Part shown: piece after piece, positions 50,120 through 58,445 of the stretch
How positions within the stretch are numbered: position 1 is the stretch's first letter
Layout: each line of letters starts with the position of its first letter
NCBI GenBank assembly: GCA_910577665.1
Contig: CAJTOJ010000001.1
Coordinates: 124,001 to 188,000 of the forward strand
Length of the DNA stretch: 64,000 nt
Direction of reading: 5' to 3'
Source of the DNA: an uncultured Acetatifactor sp.
Lineage (GTDB): Bacteria > Bacillota > Clostridia > Lachnospirales > Lachnospiraceae
Notes under the pieces: model-generated
Seen by the model: only the letters and a program-made list of their open reading frames with translations
Databases searched by the model: none
Told to the model about the DNA's origin: nothing
Position numbers and translations under genes: made by a program

Positions 50120-51243
50120 TAAGATTGTTGGAGATAGGCCTGCTTTTTTTTCTTTTATTTGTCCTGCAGAACAAATTATATGCACGGCTATGGCGCCTGC
50201 ATTTATCCGTCTCCGTGATGTTTACCAGGGATCATATTTACCAGGGGGAGTGGGGAGAGCTGGTAGAGGTCATTGAGAACCGGAAACGGCTGCCTCTTGC
50301 CATGTTGAAAGTAAAGTTTAAAACGGACAGACACCTGCTGTTCGGGGACAGGAAAGGATCCCGCACCACGGATCAGTTCTACCGCAATGATGTGTTCCGG
50401 GTGGGGAGCCGGGAGAAGGTGACACGTACCTTGAAATTCCAGGGGGGAAGGAGAGGGTATTACACCATAGACCAGGTGAACCTGGTAGCTTCCGACTTGT
50501 TTTTCAGTCACCAGATGACAGCGGAACAGCATGTCCAGGCCAGACTTTATGTCTACCCCAGGCCTTATGAGAGCCAGGAAATGCGTCTGTCCTTGATATG
50601 GCTCAACGGAGAAGTGCTCTCCAGACGGCATCTTCTGGAGGATCCCTTTGAATACCGGGGAATACGGGAATATCAGCCTTATGATGACATGCGTAGCATC
50701 AACTGGAAGGCAACAGCGAAAACAGGGGCGTTCAAGGTGAACCAAAAGAACTATACCGCCTTGAAAAGTGTCCGGATTTTCCTCAATGTACAGGATGACG
50801 GCATCTTGAAAAAAGAGGACTGTGTGGAAATGTCCCTGCGGATTGCAGTGGGGCTGGGATTTTTTTTCCTCAAGCAGGGGATCCAGGTATCCTGCCATGG
50901 AAACGGGGTGGATCTTCTTACAGGGAAACCTTTGTCCATAGCCCTAAGGGCTGGGGATGGCCAGGCAGATGCCATATGCAGAGGACTGGCCAGGCTGGAT
51001 CTGACCCGTCCAGCCCTGCCTTTTGGGGAACTGTTTGAGGAAATGCTTTTTACCCAGGACACAGGAACAGTGACATGTTTTGTGGCGCCTAATCCATATG
51101 AGGATTTCGTGACGCTGGTTGAAAAATACCAGGATACAGGGAAGGCATTTACCTGGTTTTATCCTGTGTCCGGCAGGGAGAATCCGCCTCTGCCTCCTAA
51201 ATTGGAAAAACAGATCCGGCTGATCCATTTTGATGCATCGTAG
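50116..51243 (+). CDS. DUF58 domain protein
   Basis: A 375-residue protein with an N-terminal hydrophobic segment (about residues 2-20) and the DUF58 domain containing the signature DPFEYRGIREYQPYDDMRSI followed by NWKATAKTG. The C-terminal part is a von Willebrand A-like fold lacking an obvious MIDAS in what I can see. It is the standard partner of MoxR ATPases. Its start overlaps the moxR stop by four bases. Likely a membrane-associated adaptor; exact role unknown. Confidence 0.9.
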   Translation: MIRLLEIGLLFFLLFVLQNKLYARLWRLHLSVSVMFTRDHIYQGEWGELVEVIENRKRLPLAMLKVKFKTDRHLLFGDRKGSRTTDQFYRNDVFRVGSREKVTRTLKFQGGRRGYYTIDQVNLVASDLFFSHQMTAEQHVQARLYVYPRPYESQEMRLSLIWLNGEVLSRRHLLEDPFEYRGIREYQPYDDMRSINWKATAKTGAFKVNQKNYTALKSVRIFLNVQDDGILKKEDCVEMSLRIAVGLGFFFLKQGIQVSCHGNGVDLLTGKPLSIALRAGDGQADAICRGLARLDLTRPALPFGELFEEMLFTQDTGTVTCFVAPNPYEDFVTLVEKYQDTGKAFTWFYPVSGRENPPLPPKLEKQIRLIHFDAS

Positions 51244-51366
51244 AAACAGCCAGCCCTTTTCCTGTCTTTTGCGGATCATCTGGCCCGGTCTTAAGGCCGG
51301 TATATTCTGCGGGAGATGACACAAACAGACCGATGCCGGAAAGAGCAAGAAGAAAGAGAACCATGT

Positions 51367-52668
51367 ATGAAACAGCGGGCACTTGAGACAATAAAAGATA
51401 TCATTCTGATTGAACGGAACCACTGGACATTCCTTCCGGTGGTTCTCACAATCACCTGCTTTTGGCAAAGTATTGCAGCAAAAGAAACCTATGGTCTCCT
51501 GTTGTGGGTTATCTGTAGTTTTTTTCCTGTGGTTTTTTATCTGTTGCGCAGGAAGAACCTAAGGTTTGCAGCTTTTCTTCTTTCCCATGCCCTTTTTGCA
51601 GCCCTGGCTTTTCTATTGCCCGGGTCTGCCCTGGTCAAGGTGATCGCCCTGGGAACGGTTCTGTTCTATACTTGTCACTCGTTTTACCTGCGTCTGAAGG
51701 AGGGGAGTTTCCTAAGTCCTGTCCATCCTGCTGTGACATTGGGTTTGTGCATATGCTGCACCTACCTGCAGCATTATCTGGGCGTCACGCGCTGGGATAC
51801 CATCCAGCTTCTGGGAATGACCATAGGAATGATTCTTTATTTTCTCCAATATTATATGGAGCATTATCTGGAATTCCTATCTTTTAACGAGAGCAGTGCC
51901 GGTTATCTGCCGGCTGCGGAAATATTCCGTTCCGGGCTGGGGCTTATGCTGGCCTATACCCTGGTGGGAACCTTCCTGTTACTTCTTAGCACCAATGTGG
52001 CATGGTTGCAGGTGATCCTGCAAGCGATAAGAAGATTCCTGACAGCTGGCCTTCGGTTTCTCTTCTCCTTTATCCCTGAAGCAGAGCCAACTGTGATTAT
52101 CCCCCAAGAAGAAATCCCCCGTAAAGAGAGCGGGCCTGGGGGGCTTTTTCCGGAAACAGGCCAGTCGTCCCTGTTCTGGGAGCTTCTGGAGGTGGTGGTG
52201 CTCCTTGTCCTGTTCTGCGGGCTTCTGTATCTGGGTATCCGCCTTCTGGTAAAGCTGGTACGGTTTCTGCGCAGCCGTTTTTCCTCTGTGCATTTCCAGG
52301 AGGAGCATTCATTTGAAAACGCCCGGGACCAGAGGGAAAGATGTGAACCGGCAAAAGAGAAGCGCACTGGCAGACAGAAAGCCTGGGCCTTCCTTGGCCC
52401 CAGCCAGAGGATCCGCAGGCGGTATAAGAAGAAACTATTATCCCATGCAGATATCCTGTCTCCAGGATATGAACCCGGCCTGGGACTATTCACAGCCAGG
52501 GAATGCGCAGAGCGGCTGTCCTGCCTTGACATGTCTGCCCTATATGAAAAAACGCGCTACACCGGGGAACCTGTGACCGAAGAGATGGTGCGGGCCATGC
52601 GGCGGGCCTGCCGGGAACAGCCCCATCCGTCCGTGCCAGGACGGGGACGGCAGCCGGACGGCCAGTAA
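51367..52668 (+). CDS. Polytopic membrane protein of the MoxR operon
   Basis: A 433-residue protein with about six membrane helices in the first 235 residues, a soluble loop with EEIPRKESGPGG, another helix near 285-305 and a basic cytoplasmic tail of about 120 residues (KEKRTGRQKAWAFLGPSQ, RYKKKLL). In other bacteria the third gene of MoxR-DUF58 operons often encodes a membrane transglutaminase; I see no Cys-His-Asp transglutaminase core here, only a DUF4129-like tail (SCLDMSALYEKTRY). ATG 51367 is chosen; the upstream ATG 51316 is almost touching its GGGAG. Function unknown. Confidence 0.7.
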   Translation: MKQRALETIKDIILIERNHWTFLPVVLTITCFWQSIAAKETYGLLLWVICSFFPVVFYLLRRKNLRFAAFLLSHALFAALAFLLPGSALVKVIALGTVLFYTCHSFYLRLKEGSFLSPVHPAVTLGLCICCTYLQHYLGVTRWDTIQLLGMTIGMILYFLQYYMEHYLEFLSFNESSAGYLPAAEIFRSGLGLMLAYTLVGTFLLLLSTNVAWLQVILQAIRRFLTAGLRFLFSFIPEAEPTVIIPQEEIPRKESGPGGLFPETGQSSLFWELLEVVVLLVLFCGLLYLGIRLLVKLVRFLRSRFSSVHFQEEHSFENARDQRERCEPAKEKRTGRQKAWAFLGPSQRIRRRYKKKLLSHADILSPGYEPGLGLFTARECAERLSCLDMSALYEKTRYTGEPVTEEMVRAMRRACREQPHPSVPGRGRQPDGQ

Positions 52669-52690
52669 AATGTAGGAGGAGAATGAAGCC

Positions 52691-54706
52691 TTGAATAAGC
52701 CAGTAAGACAATTAGCATTAAGTGATGAAATTCTGATGCGTGTAGAGAAACCTGCCCGCTATATTGGGGGGGAGTATAATTCTGTCTGGAAAGATTCCGC
52801 CAAAGTGGATGTCCGGTTTGCCTTCTGCTTTCCGGATGTATATGAGATTGGCATGTCCCACCTAGGTATCCAGATTCTGTACGATATGCTCAATGCAATG
52901 GAAGATGTGTGGTGCGAGAGGGTGTATTCTCCCTGGACCGACCTGGATGCCATCCTGCGCAGGGAACAAATTCCCCTTTTCGCGCTGGAGTCCCAGGAAC
53001 CTGTGAAGATATTTGATTTTCTGGGTATCACACTGCAATATGAGATGTGCTATACCAATATCCTACAGGTGCTGGATCTCTCCCAGATCCCTCTGTATGC
53101 CCAGGACAGAGCGGAAGACTGTCCCATTGTCATAGGCGGCGGCCCCTGTGCCTACAATCCGGAACCGCTGGCTGCCTTTTTTGATCTCTTTTATATCGGG
53201 GAAGGGGAGACACAATACCGGAACCTGATAGATCTGTACAAAACCTGTAGGGCAGAACGGCTTGGACGGAAGGAGTTCCTGCGCAGGGCTGCAAGGCTTC
53301 CAGGCATTTATGCACCTGGGTTCTATGAGGTATCCTACAAAGAGGATGGTACCATTGCTTCTTTCCGGCCTATAGAAGAAGGAATTCCAGATAAAGTGCG
53401 TAAGGAGATTGTGACCGATCTTTCGGATACCTATTATCCCCGGCGGCCCATTGTCCCCTTTATGAAGGTGACCCAGGACAGGGTAGTGCTGGAGATCCAG
53501 CGGGGCTGTATACGGGGATGTAGGTTCTGCCAGGCAGGCCAGGTTTACCGGCCTGTGCGGGAACGCAGCCTGGAAACACTGCAGGAGCTTGCCCTGGAAA
53601 TGCTACAGAATACCGGTCATGAAGAGATTTCCTTAAGTTCCTTAAGCTCCAGCGATTATTCCAGACTGCCAGAGCTGGTAAGCTTTCTGATGGAAACATG
53701 TAGCAGGAACCATATCAACATTTCCCTGCCATCCCTGCGCATAGATGCGTTCTCTCTGGATGTAATGGGTAAGGTACAGGACGTGAAGAAGTCCAGTCTG
53801 ACTTTTGCCCCGGAGGCAGGCAGTCAACGCCTGAGAAATGTGATTAACAAAGGATTGACTGAAGAAGTCATCCTTCAAGGGGCTGCCCAGGCATTTGCAG
53901 GCGGATGGACGCGGGTGAAATTGTATTTCATGCTGGGACTCCCCACAGAGACCGAAGAAGATATCCGTGGCATTGCAGAACTGTCCAACCACATTGCCGC
54001 CACTTTTTTTGAGACGGTTCCCAAAGATAAGCGCACAAACGGGAAAGTCCAGATTGTGGCCAGCACTTCCTTTTTTGTGCCAAAGCCCTTTACGCCATTC
54101 CAATGGGCCAGCCAGTGTACCCGGGAGGAATTCCTGGAAAAAGCTTATTTTACCAGAAAAGCCATATCGGAGCAGCTTAACCAGAAAAGCATCAAATATA
54201 ACTGGCATGAAGCGGATGCCAGTGTCATGGAGGGGATCCTGGCCAGAGGAGACAGAAGGCTGGGGCAGGTGATCCGAAAAGTATATGAAAAGGGCTGCTT
54301 CTACGATGCCTGGGGAGAATATTACCAGAACGAGAGATGGCTGGAAGCTATAGAGGAATGCGGCCTGTCTGTGGATTTCTATGCTCACAGGGAACGTCCC
54401 CTGGACGAGATTCTGCCATGGGATTTCATTGACTGTGGTGTCACGAAGGAATACCTGATACAGGAATGGGAGAAGGCCAGACGGGAAGAACCTTCCGATA
54501 ACTGTAAGGTCCGGTGTCAGAACTGTGGTGTTGCCAGTTTCGGAACTGGAATCTGCCGGGAGCCGCGGGTGACGAAGTCCCCGTGTCCCAGCAAAGAGGG
54601 AATGCCAGCCAGGTCGGAAGAGGGAACTGTTTACGGGCCAGAAGAGGAATCTGCCAGGTCGGAAGAAAAAACCTGCCAGGCAGGAACAGGGGAGGAAAGA
54701 ACATGA
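52691..54706 (+). CDS. Radical SAM protein of the TIGR03960 family
   Basis: A 671-residue B12-binding-type radical SAM enzyme. An N-terminal cobalamin-binding-like half (YIGGEYNSVWKDS, FCFPDVYEIGMSHLGIQIL, IGGGPCAYNPEPL) precedes the cluster motif CIRGCRFC at Cys273, Cys277 and Cys280. The family ends with a zinc-like CQNCG...FGTGIC; here about 45 extra Glu/Ser/Pro-rich residues follow. The start is TTG 52691: TAGGAGGAG sits eight bases upstream. It overlaps the DUF2344 gene by ATGA, the conserved pairing in Firmicutes. Function is unknown, possibly RNA modification. Confidence 0.9.
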   Translation: MNKPVRQLALSDEILMRVEKPARYIGGEYNSVWKDSAKVDVRFAFCFPDVYEIGMSHLGIQILYDMLNAMEDVWCERVYSPWTDLDAILRREQIPLFALESQEPVKIFDFLGITLQYEMCYTNILQVLDLSQIPLYAQDRAEDCPIVIGGGPCAYNPEPLAAFFDLFYIGEGETQYRNLIDLYKTCRAERLGRKEFLRRAARLPGIYAPGFYEVSYKEDGTIASFRPIEEGIPDKVRKEIVTDLSDTYYPRRPIVPFMKVTQDRVVLEIQRGCIRGCRFCQAGQVYRPVRERSLETLQELALEMLQNTGHEEISLSSLSSSDYSRLPELVSFLMETCSRNHINISLPSLRIDAFSLDVMGKVQDVKKSSLTFAPEAGSQRLRNVINKGLTEEVILQGAAQAFAGGWTRVKLYFMLGLPTETEEDIRGIAELSNHIAATFFETVPKDKRTNGKVQIVASTSFFVPKPFTPFQWASQCTREEFLEKAYFTRKAISEQLNQKSIKYNWHEADASVMEGILARGDRRLGQVIRKVYEKGCFYDAWGEYYQNERWLEAIEECGLSVDFYAHRERPLDEILPWDFIDCGVTKEYLIQEWEKARREEPSDNCKVRCQNCGVASFGTGICREPRVTKSPCPSKEGMPARSEEGTVYGPEEESARSEEKTCQAGTGEERT

Positions 54707-55422
54707 ATTTGCGTGTGAAATTTAGAAAATTGGGGTCTGTCAGGTTTATCGGCCATCTGGATGTCATGCGCTTTTTCCAGAAGGCCATCCGCAGGGCTGG
54801 GATTGATGTTGCATACACTACAGGATTCAGTCCCCACCAGATTATGACATTTGCCGCGCCTCTGGGAGTGGGATTAGAAAGCAATGGGGAGTATATGGAC
54901 ATTGAAGTTCATTCCATCTCTTCCTGCCAGGATATCATGGATCGCTTGAACCGGGCCAGTGTACCTGGAATAGAAATCACCTCCGTAAAAATTCTCCCTG
55001 AAAATGCCGGCAATGCCATGGCCAGTGTGGCTGCCGCTGCCTATACTGTCCGTTTCCGGGAGGGAAAAATACCCCAGGCTGATCTTGCCTCCCATCTACC
55101 CGTTTTTTTGTCCAGGCAGGAAATATGGATTACCAAAGAAACCAAAAAAGGAACCCGGGAAGTAGACATAAGGCCCGGTATTCTGGATCTAACCTTTTCA
55201 GATGGTGTTTTCCATATGCTGGTGGATGCTTCCAGCGCCGGGAATATTAAACCAGAACAGGTAATCGGAGCACTTCTGGCACAGAGCCAGGAAGCCTGTA
55301 GGGAAGATGATACAGAATCTCTACAGGAAAATGCCCTCTGGATTACCAGGGAAGATGTATATACCAGACAGGAATGTGGGTTGTTGTCCCTTGGAGATGT
55401 AGGCAGCGCCACAGTGTCCTGA
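54703..55422 (+). CDS. DUF2344 (TIGR03936) family protein
   Basis: A 239-residue protein beginning MNLRVKFRKLGSVRFIGHLD, with RRAGIDVAYTTGFSPHQIMT and APLGVGLESNGEYMDIE, the diagnostic DUF2344 segment. It is always found next to or fused to the TIGR03960 radical SAM protein and upstream of RNase G, the same order as here, so the two likely act together, perhaps on RNA. The ATG overlaps the previous stop codon. The frame upstream to 54514 is an artefact of the repeat-rich tail of the radical SAM gene. Confidence 0.88.
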   Translation: MNLRVKFRKLGSVRFIGHLDVMRFFQKAIRRAGIDVAYTTGFSPHQIMTFAAPLGVGLESNGEYMDIEVHSISSCQDIMDRLNRASVPGIEITSVKILPENAGNAMASVAAAAYTVRFREGKIPQADLASHLPVFLSRQEIWITKETKKGTREVDIRPGILDLTFSDGVFHMLVDASSAGNIKPEQVIGALLAQSQEACREDDTESLQENALWITREDVYTRQECGLLSLGDVGSATVS

Positions 55423-55529
55423 TCCAAAACACAGGAAACAGAAACATATGGGAAAAATGGAGTGGGATTTGAACCACACCACAAGGGGACTTCACTCCCC
55501 TAAAAAAGACCAGAGAGGGAGTACCAACC

Positions 55530-56879
55530 ATGAGCCGTGCAATCATGCCTCCAAATTCCAGTCCTCTTAGCCAGGAAGAGTGGGCGCTTAGGGACACCGG
55601 TCCGGGAAAACTGCTGTTTACCATGTACAGGGAGCAGCTCTGTTTTCTGCTGTTGCAGGATGGGAGAATCACTGCAGCCAGTTTCCTGCCCGGTGAATCC
55701 GGCCGGGTGGGAGCTGTCTATATTGGAAAAGTTAAAAAAGTACGTACCAATATCAATGCCTGTTTTGTGGAAATTGCAGACAGGGAAATCTGCTTTTTAT
55801 CCTTGTACAAAGCAAAAACTCCCTGTCTGCTGAACCGTTCGTTTGATGGCCGTATCCTAGAGGGAGATGAACTGCTGGTACAGATAGAGCAGGAAGCGCA
55901 GAAGACGAAACAGGCAGCCGTTACAGCACACATTTCCATCCACAATGCCTATTTTGTCCTTGCACTTGGAAATACAAGGTTACATTATTCCACAAAACTG
56001 TCTTCTGAGAGAAAGGAGGCTATTTCCAGCCTGTTGACAGAGAATGCCCTGCTTCAAGATGGTTGTCTGGTGCAGGATATCCATGTGCTTGCCCCCAGTC
56101 TGGAATACCAGGATCAGCCCCTGCCTCCCATAGGTGTGGTGGCCCGTACAAAGTTGGAGCATCTGACAGAGAAGAGGATCCAGGACAATGTCCTGGAACA
56201 GTTTTTCTGTCTGGCAGAAGAGTTCTGTAGCCTTCTGTGCCTGGCAAGATACCGCAGCTGTTTCAGCCTTGTGAGAAAAGCTCCGGAAAACAGGGAGGCA
56301 GCCATGACATCCATAGTATCCTCTCTGGATATAGATACCAGATGCCAGGAGATCATTACCGACCAGCCGGAACAATATACCTGGCTGCTGGAATATTGCC
56401 AGGAGCATATGCCTGGCACACAGGTGCGGCTTTACCAGGACAGCAGGCTTTCCTTGAAAACCCTGTATGCGCTGGATACCAGGTTAGATGCTGCCTTAAG
56501 TTCCCATGTGTGGCTTAAGTCCGGTGCCTATCTGGTGATAGAACCTACTGAAGCCATGACCGTCATTGATGTCAATTCAGGAAAATGTGAGGTGAAGGCA
56601 GATGCAGAAGAGGCCTATTTCCGAATCAATATGGAGGCCGCTACAGAAGTGGCCCTGCAACTTCGTCTTCGCAATCTGTCAGGTATCATAGTTGTGGATT
56701 TTATAAATATGACAGGCGATAATCACATAAATAAAATGATGAGTCATTTGCGGACTCTTGTCAAAAGGGATCCGGTCATTACTAAGGTGGTGGATCTGAC
56801 ACCTCTTGGGCTGGTAGAAATCACCCGGAAAAAAGTGAACAAGCCGCTGCATGAACAGATAAATAGAAGGAGAGGATAA
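55530..56879 (+). CDS. rng: Ribonuclease E/G family protein
   Basis: Endoribonuclease of the RNase E/G family, 449 residues. An S1-like domain lies near residues 60-110 (GAVYIGKVKKVRTNINACFVEI), and the catalytic magnesium ligands are Asp347 in VIDVNSGKCEV and Asp390 in VVDFINM. LTPLGLVEITRKKVNKPLHEQ ends the protein, so the cysteine pair (CPxC zinc-link) present downstream of this point in E. coli RNase E is absent. AGGGAG precedes ATG 55530. It follows DUF2344 at 107 bases. Likely role: rRNA and mRNA processing. Confidence 0.9.
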   Translation: MSRAIMPPNSSPLSQEEWALRDTGPGKLLFTMYREQLCFLLLQDGRITAASFLPGESGRVGAVYIGKVKKVRTNINACFVEIADREICFLSLYKAKTPCLLNRSFDGRILEGDELLVQIEQEAQKTKQAAVTAHISIHNAYFVLALGNTRLHYSTKLSSERKEAISSLLTENALLQDGCLVQDIHVLAPSLEYQDQPLPPIGVVARTKLEHLTEKRIQDNVLEQFFCLAEEFCSLLCLARYRSCFSLVRKAPENREAAMTSIVSSLDIDTRCQEIITDQPEQYTWLLEYCQEHMPGTQVRLYQDSRLSLKTLYALDTRLDAALSSHVWLKSGAYLVIEPTEAMTVIDVNSGKCEVKADAEEAYFRINMEAATEVALQLRLRNLSGIIVVDFINMTGDNHINKMMSHLRTLVKRDPVITKVVDLTPLGLVEITRKKVNKPLHEQINRRRG

Positions 56880-56884
56880 CGCAT

Positions 56885-57448
56885 ATGAAATTGATCAAAT
56901 TTGAAAAGGTAAGGGATGGCAAATATCTGAAAAACTATGAACTGACCTATCTGAACAAACTCGGAAAAGAAAAGAAATATGAGATCATCAGCAGAAGGAA
57001 CTTAAATGACATTGTGGATATAGGGGGAAAACCCAGCGGTGTCTCTATCGTAGCTACTTGCCAGGACAGGTTGCTTTTGCTGCATGAGTTCCGTATGGGA
57101 GTAAACCAGATGGTTTACAATCTATGCGCCGGTATGATCGAACCAAATGAGACAATTGAAGATTGTATATCCAGGGAGTTGTATGAAGAAACTGGTCTAA
57201 AAGTCAGCCGGATCAGAAAAATCCTGCCGCCTTCCTTTGCTGCCGTAGCTATCTCTGATACTACCACACACATTGCCCTGGTTGAAGTGGAAGGTGAATT
57301 CTGTGACCATACCTCCGAAAATGAAGAAATCCAGGCCCGTTTTTATACCCGCAAGGAAGTCCGGAATTTGCTTGAAACCGAACCTTTTAGTTCAAGAGCG
57401 CAGTTGGCAGCATATTTTTTTGCAGAACGGCCGTGGAGTGAAATGTAG
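56885..57448 (+). CDS. Nudix hydrolase, ADP-ribose pyrophosphatase-like
   Basis: A 187-residue Nudix protein. LHEFRMGVNQMVYNLCAGMI precedes a Nudix box with GMIEPNETIEDCISRELYEE and TG, and the N-terminal beta-rich part fits ADP-sugar pyrophosphatases (NUDT5/NudF group). It begins five bases after the RNase G stop codon, so it is in that operon. A group of inverted repeats follows its 3' end and may act as terminator. Substrate is inferred from family only. Confidence 0.87.
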   Translation: MKLIKFEKVRDGKYLKNYELTYLNKLGKEKKYEIISRRNLNDIVDIGGKPSGVSIVATCQDRLLLLHEFRMGVNQMVYNLCAGMIEPNETIEDCISRELYEETGLKVSRIRKILPPSFAAVAISDTTTHIALVEVEGEFCDHTSENEEIQARFYTRKEVRNLLETEPFSSRAQLAAYFFAERPWSEM

Positions 57449-57456
57449 AAGGGGTT

Positions 57457-57553
57457 CAACTATTCGCAAAAGACAAGTTTAACGAATAGTTGGGTGCGTT
57501 TTCCGCAGGGTGTGTGCAGGCGCCTTTTGTCTCCCAACTATTCGTTAAACTTG
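57457..57553. repeat. Perfect 21-bp inverted repeat plus related arm
   Basis: Left arm 57474-57494 begins CAAGTTTAACGAATAGTTGG; right arm 57533-57553 is its exact 21-base reverse complement, with 38 bases between. A third partial copy CAACTATTCG lies at 57457-57466 and can pair with CGAATAGTTG (57483-57492) to form a 16-base-loop hairpin. The alternative pairings could act as a terminator for the Nudix gene or mark a small mobile element. Confidence 0.75.
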
Positions 57554-57683
57554 GGGCAGCTTCTATATGGATCTTATTCTATATAGCGAGGTACATTTAT
57601 AAGCAAATGGAATATTATGCAAACACATGCACCATAAATTCTATCACTTTTATTATAACTGTAACTTCATTTTTCGTTGGGAT

Positions 57684-58232
57684 TTAGACAATTTGGATAT
57701 CATAACGATTGATAGTTAAACCAGATTCCATGCCATGAATTGTATCAACATAAATGCCGCCGTTAGCAAGAATGGTTTTATTGCTGCCGATGTTTATATC
57801 ACGACATATTATTCGCACTTGTTTAAGCCCGGATGCTTTTGCTTTCTGTAAGCCAAGGCGAAGCTGCTCTTTTGCATATCCTTTTCTACGTTCACTGGGA
57901 CGAACTGAATAGCCGAAGTTTGAAGAAAATTCTTTATCATCATCATCATATTCAAGTTTGTGCCGAAAAATAAGAAAACCAACAATTTTACTATCACTTT
58001 CACGAATTGACATATACCAAGTTAATTTATCTGACATATTCTCACAAAACTTAAGCCAGTCGAGTATATTTTTGTATTTTAGCCCATCTCCGTACTTTTC
58101 AAGATAATCCATACCCGGAATTCTGGCAGGATTATAGGTGAGCCTCATTCGGTCATTAGGAAATTCGGCTCGATATTTCCAAATTTTCTCTGCATACTCG
58201 GTGGATACTCTGATTAGTTTAATTGGATCCAT
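57684..58232 (-). CDS. GNAT family N-acetyltransferase
   Basis: A 182-residue acetyl-CoA-dependent acetyltransferase. Motif A is visible as NFGYSVRPSERRKGYAKEQL (acetyl-CoA loop R-x-x-G-x-A), followed by SNKTILANGGIYVDT. On the minus strand AGAGGAG precedes the ATG. Base composition is clearly more A/T-rich than nearby genes, and it stands alone between an inverted repeat and a hairpin, suggesting recent acquisition. The substrate is unknown. Confidence 0.85.
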   Translation of the reverse strand: MDPIKLIRVSTEYAEKIWKYRAEFPNDRMRLTYNPARIPGMDYLEKYGDGLKYKNILDWLKFCENMSDKLTWYMSIRESDSKIVGFLIFRHKLEYDDDDKEFSSNFGYSVRPSERRKGYAKEQLRLGLQKAKASGLKQVRIICRDINIGSNKTILANGGIYVDTIHGMESGLTINRYDIQIV

Positions 58233-58358
58233 TTTTTATTTCTCCTCTAAATTGTTGGTTTATCGAATTGTAACATAGCACAAAACCAACCAGCGTTCCA
58301 CCCTCATTGTAGAGCTTTTGCCTAACTGGCGAGCAGTGCATTGTTCCCACAAATGTTC

Positions 58359-58396
58359 AGCACAGACTTTCGGCTGATACGCTGAAAGTCTGTGCT
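58359..58396. terminator. Perfect 13-bp hairpin between GNAT and flotillin genes
   Basis: AGCACAGACTTTC (58359-58371), 12-base loop, GAAAGTCTGTGCT (58384-58396). It lies 50 bases past the flotillin stop codon on the minus strand and is the likely end of that transcript, although a T-tract is missing. Confidence 0.55.
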
Positions 58397-58445
58397 GCCC
58401 TCTATATGTTTCCTCTTGTTTTTCTATGTTTTATATTTTGGCTAA

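Noticed and set aside
55483..55502. Terminator before the RNase G gene
   Set aside because: AGGGGA/TCCCCT is a short stem followed by A residues, not T, and the genes around it look co-directional and linked.
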